From a virus, in IMG/VR virus record IMGVR_UViG_3300018481_000038, positions 1-40,234 of that record: DNA of 40,234 nt; one strand, 5' to 3'. A program made the position numbers and the translations under genes. Position 1 is the first letter of the stretch. Each line of letters begins with the position of its first letter. A model generated the notes under the pieces. The model searched no databases. It saw only the letters and a list, made by a program, of their open reading frames with translations, and was not told the DNA's origin. Of this stretch, positions 8,355 to 15,886 are shown in pieces.

Positions 8355-11131
8355 CTCCTCCTCTTAAACGAGGCGGCATCCCTATGAAGCGCGGAGGCGT
8401 TCGCCGTAAGCGTGGGATTGCTGCTCCAATCGGTTTGTCTATTTCAACTACCAGCCTGGGCGACATGGTTGAACTTCAGGCTATTCCTTCTCCTGGTTTT
8501 CCTGTCGTTGCTGTTGGTGGTGTGTTTGCCACCTACGTTTGGGAGAAGGTTAGTGGTCCTTCTTGGTTAAGTATAAGTGGATCTGGTTCCACCGGAAGAG
8601 TTCTTGGTACGCCGCCTTCAGATGCCGCAGGCGATATTGTGCTTCGCGTTAGGGTTTCACAGCCTTCTACCGGTCAAAGCTTTGAGCAAGATCTTGCGGG
8701 AACTGTAGAAGATGTTCCAACTGGACCTATTCTTGATATTAGCACTGACACTCTTGGTTCTATGACTGAGGGTGAAGAAATTCCTGCTCCTGGGTTCGCG
8801 GTAGTCGCTGTTAATGGTACTGGACCCTATCAGTGGTCTAAGGTGTTGGGGCCAAGCTGGCTTATTATCAGTGGTACAGGAGCTACGGCTCGTATCACTG
8901 GAACACCTCCTGTTGGTTTCTCTGGTGACACTAGTTTCTGGGCGAAGGTCATCGATTCTCTTGGCCAAGAGAAAGCGAAGGTTCTTACTGGACACGTTGA
9001 TCCAGATACTTCAGTGTTGACCATTACTAGTACCGACCTTGGCGATATGGTTGAAACTGAAGCTATTCCTGGGTTCGGCTTTCCTGTTCAAACCGTCAAT
9101 GGTGTGGCTCCGTTTACTTTCGCTAAGATTAGTGGTGCTGCTTGGCTTAGTGTTGTCGGTGGTGAAAGTTCTGGTAATGCTGGTATCGTGGGAACCCCAC
9201 CGGCAGGTAGTGCTGGTACTGCTAGCATCAATGTTCGAGTCACAGACTCAACTGGTGCTACAGATACGCAAGTTCTAAGCGGAACCGTTACTGAGCAACC
9301 GACGAGTGATTTCGCAGGGTACTTCGATCGCCGTATTGGGTTCACTAAAAACCTTGCCGGAGAAGCTCAACTTGAATCGACTTGTGATCTTATTGCCAGT
9401 GGTACTGGTTCAAATCGTATTGTCGGCGGTTTGATTCGTTTCGATTGTGGTGGTCAGCAGATGGGCGGCAGTAACGTTGCTCAACTTCCTTCATCTTATG
9501 AAAGTCTTATGAAGGCCGTTAGGGCTAAAGGTGTGTTTACTGCTCCGATTCTAGGTTATACCAACAAAATCGATCAACGTCGCCTTACCTTTCAAGGTTC
9601 GATTCATGCGGCGAAATATGTTACTTGGAATGGTCTTGTTGGGAACGGTATTCATGCTCAACTCGGTGTTGCTGCGATTACGGTAAACGGGACCAACTAT
9701 CCCGCGCTTAGGCCAAGCGCAGCCAACAATTATTTTGGCGGGCCTAGTGGCGATGGATGGTATGGAGACCCGGGTGGTGGCGTAAGTGTTCATGGACCTG
9801 GCATTCCTTATCTTCAGAATCAAGCCTGTAGTATTCAAAGCGGATCTAATATTTTAACCACTACTTTGCCAACCGGTAACAACCCAGGGGCCAACTGTGG
9901 GAACGGTTGGGTTGGACAGAAAATTGAATGCTCTGGTGTTCCTGCCGGGACTACTGTTACCGCGGTTATAGATGGAACTCATCTCAGAATGAGTGCCAAT
10001 GCCAACGCTACCGGTTCGAGAACCTGTATCATTGGAATAGATCAGGGGGCAGCAGGAGATCCGCCAAGACCATTCTTGGTCAAATCACACGCTACGGGTT
10101 CGGTTGGACTTAAGGTTTGGAATCCTAGTCGAGGCACTCCTCCTGTTGAAACCACAGAATACCAAGATCATTTGAATGTCGGTGCAAGTGGTACGTATTA
10201 CATCGGTGGAACAAATCAGGCACTTGATCATAAGATTTGGTATGATGATCCGCGTGATTATCAGAAGATTGTTCACGAAGTTGTTAAACAAGGAAATGCC
10301 TTTACACCAAAACCAATTAAACGAGCAGAAGTTTGGAACGAAATGCCATGGGGTATGGGTGTTCGGCCTGTTGTTGATATTGCTCGCGCTGGTCGGATGC
10401 TTTGCCATGCTTATGTTGGTGTCAAACTAGCGGATCCTTCGGTGATTGTGTGTTTGCCTTCTTCTGGCCATGTTGCAGACGATTACAGTGGAAACCAGTT
10501 CATGAACAACCCTGACTGGTGTGAAGCACTGCTGAACTTCTGGTACAACATTGATCCTAACTATTTTAGTGACTTGCTTGCTGCAAATAGTTTGACTAAA
10601 ACCAGAGCAGTCAAGATTCCAGGTGATGAATTTGCTGCTCACCCTTACTCTAATAATCACCTCAGCCCAACTGATACAGGCATGGGGCAATGTGCCAACG
10701 TTTTTAACCAGATTGGTGAAGCGTCGGGTGGCGAATATTTACCCATTGCTCCTACCGAGCAGGGCGTTAAGTGGGATCGCAATGCTGGTGGAAGTGGCGT
10801 AGGTGCTTGGTTAAATGCGCAAGGCGGTTTCACTGCCTACAATAACTTCTTCAAGCTTTTGTGGGGCGATATTCCTTGGTCACACAATAGGCTTCTCGAA
10901 GGTCCTGGCGCTGGCACAGAAAAGGCAACCGGTTCGACAAACACAGCTACTACAATTACTTTGGCAACGCGTCGTGCCAAGATGAAGCAGGTTTTCAGTT
11001 GTGCAACCATGTTCGCGATTAGAGAGCCTGGTGACGCTAGCGGTAAGTATGGAATTCGTTGGGGATCTGATGGTTCGCAGAAGTACATTATTGACACCAA
11101 TGATCCGATGCATTCCCTTCGTACGCTGTAG
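8351..11131 (+). CDS. Tail protein with three Ig-like repeats and a clan-A-like glycoside hydrolase domain
   Basis: A 926-residue protein from the ATG that overlaps the previous stop (ATGA); an in-frame TTG lies 15 bases earlier. A strongly basic leader (about residues 6-22) precedes three putative-Ig (He_PIG-like) repeats at about 27-120, 126-216 and 222-313. The rest resembles a TIM-barrel glycosidase: EVWNEMPWG supplies an Asn-Glu pair (Asn663-Glu664), the usual acid/base motif of clan GH-A, and PTEQGVK (Glu803) could be the nucleophile. The enzyme would cut a glycan backbone, while the Ig repeats hold it on the tail. With the SGNH and sulfatase proteins it completes a three-enzyme set. 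Family number and substrate cannot be told by eye. Confidence 0.75.
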   Translation: MTPPLKRGGIPMKRGGVRRKRGIAAPIGLSISTTSLGDMVELQAIPSPGFPVVAVGGVFATYVWEKVSGPSWLSISGSGSTGRVLGTPPSDAAGDIVLRVRVSQPSTGQSFEQDLAGTVEDVPTGPILDISTDTLGSMTEGEEIPAPGFAVVAVNGTGPYQWSKVLGPSWLIISGTGATARITGTPPVGFSGDTSFWAKVIDSLGQEKAKVLTGHVDPDTSVLTITSTDLGDMVETEAIPGFGFPVQTVNGVAPFTFAKISGAAWLSVVGGESSGNAGIVGTPPAGSAGTASINVRVTDSTGATDTQVLSGTVTEQPTSDFAGYFDRRIGFTKNLAGEAQLESTCDLIASGTGSNRIVGGLIRFDCGGQQMGGSNVAQLPSSYESLMKAVRAKGVFTAPILGYTNKIDQRRLTFQGSIHAAKYVTWNGLVGNGIHAQLGVAAITVNGTNYPALRPSAANNYFGGPSGDGWYGDPGGGVSVHGPGIPYLQNQACSIQSGSNILTTTLPTGNNPGANCGNGWVGQKIECSGVPAGTTVTAVIDGTHLRMSANANATGSRTCIIGIDQGAAGDPPRPFLVKSHATGSVGLKVWNPSRGTPPVETTEYQDHLNVGASGTYYIGGTNQALDHKIWYDDPRDYQKIVHEVVKQGNAFTPKPIKRAEVWNEMPWGMGVRPVVDIARAGRMLCHAYVGVKLADPSVIVCLPSSGHVADDYSGNQFMNNPDWCEALLNFWYNIDPNYFSDLLAANSLTKTRAVKIPGDEFAAHPYSNNHLSPTDTGMGQCANVFNQIGEASGGEYLPIAPTEQGVKWDRNAGGSGVGAWLNAQGGFTAYNNFFKLLWGDIPWSHNRLLEGPGAGTEKATGSTNTATTITLATRRAKMKQVFSCATMFAIREPGDASGKYGIRWGSDGSQKYIIDTNDPMHSLRTL
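8429..9289 (+). repeat. Three tandem Ig-like (He_PIG) domains
   Basis: Three repeats of about 92 codons within the glycosidase gene. Each shows a LGxM(V/T)E-x-E/Q-IP start, a GFxV-x-VNG strand, a W-K(V/I)-x-G-x-x-WL core and a GTPP turn. They probably form an extended stalk. Confidence 0.8.
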
Positions 11132-11143
11132 AAAGGATTAGCC

Positions 11144-11323
11144 ATGAGCGATATTCCAGAATACAGAACCGGAGAACTTCCAGACATTGATCCAACCATT
11201 GGCTTACTTGTTAACACTTCTGATTTGTCTAAACCAACGCCTGAAGATGGCAACCAACCAGAAGAAGCTGTTCAAGTTCCGTCAGAATTAATTGAACCTG
11301 AGGAAGTGCAATGGCAGGACTAA
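11144..11323 (+). CDS. Small acidic protein before the lysin gene
   Basis: A 59-residue protein starting at an ATG 12 bases after the glycosidase stop, with a clear GAAAGGATT ribosome site. It is rich in Glu, Pro and Asp, lacks hydrophobic segments and looks disordered. Its last 13 bases overlap the start of the CHAP gene in another frame, which suggests coupled translation. I do not recognise it. It could be a lysin partner or a small virion protein. Confidence 0.65.
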   Translation: MSDIPEYRTGELPDIDPTIGLLVNTSDLSKPTPEDGNQPEEAVQVPSELIEPEEVQWQD

Positions 11324-12012
11324 CAAGAAATCAAACTGTTAACCGTGCTTTGTCTTTCAGAGGTGTTTCTGAAAGTCCTCCGTATTCTAATCGAGTTATG
11401 TTCTCTGCTTGGTATGGTTTTGTTGGGCCGTGGTGTGCGATGTTCGTGAGTTATGTTCTGTATCATTCAGGACATCCACTTCCGATTCGTACAAGGAAGG
11501 GATTTGCTTATTGTCCGGATGTTGTCAACTGGGCTCAAGCTAATGGTCGATGGTTTACTAATCGATCTCAAGCTAAGTCTGGTGATTTAATTCTGTTCAG
11601 TTTCGGTGGTCGAAGGGCAGACCACATTGGTATGGTTGTTGGTCGTCTTTCTGATGGTCGTATGCATACCATTGAAGGCAATACGGGCTCGAACAATCGA
11701 GACGGTGGATCAGTTCAAGAACGTTATCGAAATTCAGGAATTATTGGTTTTGTTCGTCTTGATTATCCCTCGACGCCTCCGACCCCGCCCCCACCGCCAG
11801 AACCTGAAATCAAGGAGTCAGACATGTTGTTTTTCTTTAACTACGAAGGGGCAACACGAACCTTCATGAGCGATGGTTTCCATTATCGAGAGGTTAGTGA
11901 CAAGGATGCGGACGTTTACACATTCTTGTATGTAAATCTACATGGAAAGCAGATCCCTAAGGTCACTCTCGACGAGAAGCAGGTAAAACGAATGGTCAAA
12001 CTTGGGCCATAG
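11311..12012 (+). CDS. CHAP-domain peptidoglycan hydrolase (endolysin or tail lysin)
   Basis: A 233-residue protein. Residues about 10-150 are a CHAP domain: the catalytic Cys is in GPWCAMFVSY (Cys42), the His in ADHIGMVVG (His105), and the polar third position is in IEGNTG (Glu122/Asn124). CHAP enzymes cut peptidoglycan as amidases or endopeptidases. A Pro-rich linker (about 153-168) leads to a 60-residue C-terminal domain, perhaps wall-binding, that I cannot assign. It lies directly after the adsorption genes and 18 kb before the holin candidate, so it could be the endolysin or a virion-borne lysin used at entry. The start has a GAGGAA site overlapping the upstream acidic gene. Confidence 0.85.
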   Translation: MAGLTRNQTVNRALSFRGVSESPPYSNRVMFSAWYGFVGPWCAMFVSYVLYHSGHPLPIRTRKGFAYCPDVVNWAQANGRWFTNRSQAKSGDLILFSFGGRRADHIGMVVGRLSDGRMHTIEGNTGSNNRDGGSVQERYRNSGIIGFVRLDYPSTPPTPPPPPEPEIKESDMLFFFNYEGATRTFMSDGFHYREVSDKDADVYTFLYVNLHGKQIPKVTLDEKQVKRMVKLGP

Positions 12013-12028
12013 TATGAAGGGAGGCTAA

Positions 12029-12361
12029 GTGGCAAAGCGTAAAAGTCGTAGACCGGCTTCTACAGAAGAAGGTAGAGAGGGTCAGCTAGTCTCCCTTGCC
12101 ATCGATTTGGCTGAGAAACAACTCGTAGAAGGAACCGCGACCTCACAAGTTATCACCCATTACTTAAAATTGGGTTCTACGAGAGAAAAGTTGGAGCAAG
12201 AGCGTCTTAAACGAGAAAATGAGCTTCTAAATTCCAAAGTAGAGATGATGGCTTCAGCTAAACGAGTTGAAGAGCTATACGCCGCTGCTTTGAGTGCCAT
12301 GAAGTCCTATGCTGGTCAAACGGATGACATGGATGAAATTGAAGAGGTTTATGATGATTAG
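12029..12361 (+). CDS. Small terminase-subunit-like protein
   Basis: A 110-residue protein beginning at a GTG preceded by GAAGGGAGG. It is almost wholly helical: a central block with LAEKQLVEGTATSQVITHYLKLG followed by a heptad-rich REKLEQERLKRENELLNSKVE coiled coil is broken here into its visible parts, at about residues 25-90. Short proteins of this form precede the HNH nuclease and terminase in many Gram-positive siphophages and are thought to be DNA-recognition subunits of packaging or terminase accessory factors. The role is inferred from position and helical character. The acidic tail runs into the HNH gene start. Confidence 0.6.
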   Translation: MAKRKSRRPASTEEGREGQLVSLAIDLAEKQLVEGTATSQVITHYLKLGSTREKLEQERLKRENELLNSKVEMMASAKRVEELYAAALSAMKSYAGQTDDMDEIEEVYDD

Positions 12362-12761
12362 ATCATATTCCGAACTACGAAGACTAGACTCTTTTGACGC
12401 TAGATTTGAATATTTGAAGCTCAACGGGCGTGTTGGGCGGTCTACTTTTGGGTTTGATCGCTATATTAACCAGAAATTTTACTCATCTTATGAGTGGAAA
12501 CAGGCTAGGCAAACCGTTATTCTCAGAGATAGAGGTTGTGATTTAGGTGTTCGCGGCCACGAAATTAGTGGTGGTGTCGTTATTCATCACATGAATCCGA
12601 TGAATTCTGATGACATAATTCACCACGAAGAGTGGATATTTGACCCAGAATTCTTGATTGTGACCACTAATTACACGCATAATGCTATACATTATGGTGA
12701 TGACAAACAACTTCCTAAGATTGTTGCTTCAAGATCCCCAAACGATACCAAACTATGGTAA
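12354..12761 (+). CDS. HNH endonuclease of the packaging cluster
   Basis: A 135-residue protein. I chose the ATG at 12354, six bases after AGAGG and overlapping the upstream stop; the neighbouring ATG at 12351 is too close. The HNH core is plain: VVIHHMNPMN, then DDIIHHEEW, a central Asn in the TNYTHNAIHYG end of the motif, and conserved spacing. HNH proteins next to terminases act with them in genome packaging or in cutting at cos/pac sites. The SSYEWKQARQ segment upstream of the core is typical of this phage subfamily. Confidence 0.88.
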   Translation: MIRSYSELRRLDSFDARFEYLKLNGRVGRSTFGFDRYINQKFYSSYEWKQARQTVILRDRGCDLGVRGHEISGGVVIHHMNPMNSDDIIHHEEWIFDPEFLIVTTNYTHNAIHYGDDKQLPKIVASRSPNDTKLW

Positions 12762-12770
12762 GGAGTAAGA

Positions 12771-12962
12771 ATGACCGATAGTGTTGGAAATGTCGAAGCG
12801 TACGAGGAAATTCCTCAGCCGGATAGTGATGTTACCGCGGTGGCCAAAGAGGTTCTCGCTGGCATGTGGAGTCGTGGTCATCGACGTACTGCGCGTTTAG
12901 AAGAGGCTGGATACGACGCGAAAGCCGTTAACGATGAGGTTTCTCGACTTCTCGGTAGGTAG
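12771..12962 (+). CDS. Stand-alone CPL-7 (CW_7) wall-binding-like domain
   Basis: A 63-residue protein. Residues about 22-63 match the CPL-7 repeat pattern: VAKEVLAGMWSRGHRRTARL, then EEAGYDAKAV and a final LLG. That motif normally occurs as C-terminal repeats of phage lysins and binds cell-wall muropeptide. Here it stands alone, without an enzyme, between the HNH and connector genes. The N-terminal 20 residues are acidic and probably flexible. A NGxxR-like Gly in classical repeats is SRGHR here. Its role is open: wall adhesion, a virion decoration, or a fold reused for another purpose. Confidence 0.75.
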   Translation: MTDSVGNVEAYEEIPQPDSDVTAVAKEVLAGMWSRGHRRTARLEEAGYDAKAVNDEVSRLLGR

Positions 12963-12977
12963 TCATGGAGGTGACTC

Positions 12978-13331
12978 ATGGAGCAAAGCATTTTAAAGAG
13001 CACTAAGAAGATTCTGGGTCTTGACGCAGAATACACCCCTTTTGATTTGGACGTCATTACCCATATTAATGCAGCTTTCTCCGTTCTTGATCAATTGGGT
13101 CTGGATCCTGCTGGCGGATTCTCAATTGAGGATGCTACTACAGATTGGTCTGAGTATCCTGTTTCGCCATCACAACTCAACCTTGTTAAGACGTATGTTT
13201 ATCTAAAAGTAAGAATGGCGTTTGATCCTCCTACCTTTTCTTTTCATATCGATGCTGCAAACGAACAGATCAAAGAATACGAGTGGCGGTTAAATGCTGC
13301 TAGAGAAGTCGCCTTAGAGGAGGTTCCGTGA
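12978..13331 (+). CDS. Head-tail connector-like protein (gp6-type)
   Basis: A 117-residue protein with a GGAGGTGACTC site. It is helical, with landmarks LGLDAEYTPFDLDVITHIN and NLVKTYVYLKVRMAFDPP and a final YEWRLNAAREV helix. This matches the gp6-like head-tail adaptor family known from siphophages of Gram-positive bacteria, which forms a ring under the portal. It is unusual that it lies before the large terminase rather than after the capsid gene. The stop overlaps the GTG start of the next gene. Confidence 0.8.
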   Translation: MEQSILKSTKKILGLDAEYTPFDLDVITHINAAFSVLDQLGLDPAGGFSIEDATTDWSEYPVSPSQLNLVKTYVYLKVRMAFDPPTFSFHIDAANEQIKEYEWRLNAAREVALEEVP

Positions 13332-13714
13332 CAACAGTTGATGAACTTATTATTGAACATTACGGAGTCAAGGGCCAGAAGTGGGGTGTCCGTCGAAAGC
13401 GCGGATCTGGCGGCAGGGTTAGTGATGATTTCCGAGATTCAAGAGAAATTACACGTAAGCCAGTTTCACAGCTTAGTAATCAGGAAATTAAGAAAGCTAA
13501 TGAGCGTTTGAATCTTGAGCAGAACTTTAATCGTATGAATTCAACTAAGGTACAAAAAGGACATTCTAAAACCAAAGAATTACTTGCTGTCGCAGCAACA
13601 GCGGCTACTATGTACAATATGGTTAACAGTCCTGCAGGCCAAGCAGCGATTAGAGCAGGTAAGGCATTCATCGGTCCTAGTCTTAAGGCTGGTGTTAGAA
13701 CGATCGGTAAGTAA
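13328..13714 (+). CDS. GVKGQKWGVR-tagged head-region protein 1
   Basis: A 128-residue protein starting with GTG that overlaps the previous stop and has AGAGGAGG upstream. It opens with an acidic helix followed by EHYGVKGQKWGVRRKRG at about residues 9-25, a short tag seen near the N-terminus of many uncharacterised phage proteins encoded among head genes. The middle is charged and helical, and about residues 85-110 form an Ala-rich hydrophobic segment that may be a membrane helix. A second protein at 15545 has nearly the same tag. No established function is known to me; capsid assembly or delivery into the prohead is a guess. Confidence 0.75.
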   Translation: MTTVDELIIEHYGVKGQKWGVRRKRGSGGRVSDDFRDSREITRKPVSQLSNQEIKKANERLNLEQNFNRMNSTKVQKGHSKTKELLAVAATAATMYNMVNSPAGQAAIRAGKAFIGPSLKAGVRTIGK

Positions 13715-13789
13715 ATGGAGACGCTAATCAGCGTTCTCAAACAGTTTTTCTCTTTGTTGACAAAGGGTGTTCCAAGCACCAAGAGATAG
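13715..13789 (+). CDS. Possible 24-residue peptide
   Basis: A tiny open frame beginning right after the previous stop (TAA-ATG) and ending just before the terminase ribosome site. The peptide (core LISVLKQFFSLLTKG) would be amphipathic. There is no strong ribosome site of its own, so translation would rely on re-initiation. It fills the only gap between two tightly packed genes, which is the main support. Confidence 0.3.
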   Translation: METLISVLKQFFSLLTKGVPSTKR

Positions 13790-13799
13790 GAGGTGCTGA

Positions 13800-15548
13800 T
13801 TGTTATCACTATCTAATACAGCAACTCCTTACTACTACGGTTTGTTTCGGGATGCGGTCCTTGCCGGGGACATTCCGGTCAACCGTGAGATCTCTTTAGA
13901 GATGAATCGTATTGATGACCTTATTGCCAATACTAACATTTATTATGATGATCAAGCAGTTCATGGGTTCATCAAGTATTGTGAATTCGAACTGACACTT
14001 ACCGACGGAAGTGATCTACATCTTCTAGACACGTTCAAGTTGTGGGCAGAGCAGATCTTTGGTTGGTATTACTTCGTTGAGAGAAGTGTGTATCAACCGA
14101 ACGATGATGGTCATGGCGGTCACTATGTCAAGAAGACAGTCAAGAAACGTCTAACGACAAAGCAGTATCTGATTGTTGCCCGCGGTGCAGCCAAGTCAAT
14201 GTATGCACATTGTATACAGGCCTACTTTCTTAATGTGGATACGTCCACTACACATCAGATAGCCACTGCTCCTACCATGAAGCAGGCTGAAGAAGTTATG
14301 TCGCCATTCAGAACAGCGATCACTAGAGCGCGTGGACCGCTGTTCAAGTTCCTGACCGAAGGGTCTCTACAGAATACTACCGGGTCAAGGGCACAGCGAG
14401 TGAAGCTTGCTTCCACCAAGAAGGGTATTGAGAACTTCTTGACTGGATCTCTGCAAGAGATTCGTCCTATGACCATCAATAAGCTTCAGGGTCTTCGACC
14501 TAAAGTCTCGACTGTTGACGAATGGCTGTCTGGAGACATTAGAGAGGACGTTGTCGGTGCAATTGAGCAGGGCGCATCGAAGATGGAGGACTATTTGATC
14601 GTTGCCATCAGTTCTGAAGGAACTGTTAGGAATGGTAGTGGCGACACAATCAAAATGGAACTTGCTAGCATACTTAAGGGAGAGTATCAAGCTCCTCACA
14701 TTTCGATCTGGCATTATAAACTAGACGATGTCGAGGAAGTCAATGATCCTTCTACCTGGTTGAAGGCAAATCCGAATCTCGGGAAGACGGTGACCTATGA
14801 TGTTTATCATTTGGACGTTGAACGAGCAGAGAAAGCCCCCGCGGCTAGAAATGACATTTTGGCCAAGCGATTTGGAATCCCTATGGAGGGATACACGTAC
14901 TTCTTCACTTACGAAGAAACGCTCCCTCATCGCCCAAGAGAATTCTGGGGACTACCAGCCGCATTAGGGGCAGATCTTTCACAGGGTGATGACTTCTGCG
15001 CATTCACCTTTCTCTTTCCCCTTGGCAACGGAGGTTTTGGCGTCAAGACCAGAAGTTACATTACGACTTTGACGTTGATGAAACTCCCTGGTGCTATGAG
15101 ATCTAAGTACGAAGAGTTTATTTCCGAAGGAAGCCTTCATGTTCTTGAAGGCACCATCTTAGACATGATGGAAGTCTATGATGATCTCGATGGATTCATC
15201 CAACAAAGCGAATACGATGTTCGTTGTTTTGGGTTTGATCCTTACAACGCCAAAGAATTCGTTGGAAGATGGGAAGCCGAGAATGGTCCCTATGGAATCG
15301 AGAAAGTTATCCAGGGGGCAAAGACAGAATCAGTTCCGCTTGGAGAGTTGAAGATTCTATCTGAAGAACGAATGCTCATATTTGATCAAGATCTTATGTC
15401 CTTTGCTATGGGCAATGCGGTTACGCTTGAAGATACTAACGGAAACCGAAAGCTTCTGAAGAAACGTGCCGAAGAAAAGATTGATAATGTCTCGGCCATG
15501 ATGGATGCATACGTTGCCTACAAGGCCAATAAGGAGGCATTTGAATGA
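13800..15548 (+). CDS. terL: Large terminase subunit
   Basis: A 582-residue DNA-packaging motor. The TTG start follows AGGAGGTGCTGA. The ATPase half has a Walker A-like VARGAAKS (about residues 126-133) and a Walker B ending VSTVDEW (Asp240-Glu241). The nuclease half shows acidic residues in ALGADLSQGDD and GFDPYNAKEF, as in Terminase_1 family proteins. It docks on the portal and threads DNA into the prohead, then cuts it. The stop overlaps the next start (ATGA). Length is normal for the family. Confidence 0.95.
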   Translation: MLSLSNTATPYYYGLFRDAVLAGDIPVNREISLEMNRIDDLIANTNIYYDDQAVHGFIKYCEFELTLTDGSDLHLLDTFKLWAEQIFGWYYFVERSVYQPNDDGHGGHYVKKTVKKRLTTKQYLIVARGAAKSMYAHCIQAYFLNVDTSTTHQIATAPTMKQAEEVMSPFRTAITRARGPLFKFLTEGSLQNTTGSRAQRVKLASTKKGIENFLTGSLQEIRPMTINKLQGLRPKVSTVDEWLSGDIREDVVGAIEQGASKMEDYLIVAISSEGTVRNGSGDTIKMELASILKGEYQAPHISIWHYKLDDVEEVNDPSTWLKANPNLGKTVTYDVYHLDVERAEKAPAARNDILAKRFGIPMEGYTYFFTYEETLPHRPREFWGLPAALGADLSQGDDFCAFTFLFPLGNGGFGVKTRSYITTLTLMKLPGAMRSKYEEFISEGSLHVLEGTILDMMEVYDDLDGFIQQSEYDVRCFGFDPYNAKEFVGRWEAENGPYGIEKVIQGAKTESVPLGELKILSEERMLIFDQDLMSFAMGNAVTLEDTNGNRKLLKKRAEEKIDNVSAMMDAYVAYKANKEAFE

Positions 15549-15874
15549 TCATTGATGAAGACGATTTCCTTGAGCATTTCGGAGTCAAAGGTCAGAAATG
15601 GGGCGTTCGTAAAAAGAGAGAGTCTTCTGGCGGCAATAAGCCTAAAAAACTTAGTCGTAGAAAAGCTCGAAGAGCAGTGGCGCAAAAGAAAGCCGAAGAT
15701 CTTATCAATACTGCTCTTAAAGATCCTGATGTCATCATTAATCTTAACGGACGCATTCTTGTAACTGGTAAAGAATTTGTTAATCATATGGCTAACGGTG
15801 GATTATTGAACGTTAAGACCAGTCGAATTTATGCTCAGCAAGATAAACCGGATGGCCCATATGTCGTGCGATAA
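15545..15874 (+). CDS. GVKGQKWGVR-tagged head-region protein 2
   Basis: A 109-residue protein whose ATG overlaps the terminase stop. It begins with an acidic helix (residues 1-11) and EHFGVKGQKWGVRKKRE (about 11-27), closely matching the tag of the protein at 13328; the rest differs. A basic, helical middle (KKLSRRKARRAVAQKK-like) is followed by a compact C-terminal part with no clear membrane segment. It sits between terminase and portal. Two tagged proteins bracketing the terminase suggest the tag has a shared partner in head assembly or packaging. Confidence 0.75.
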   Translation: MIIDEDDFLEHFGVKGQKWGVRKKRESSGGNKPKKLSRRKARRAVAQKKAEDLINTALKDPDVIINLNGRILVTGKEFVNHMANGGLLNVKTSRIYAQQDKPDGPYVVR

Positions 15875-15886
15875 AGGAGGTGAGTC

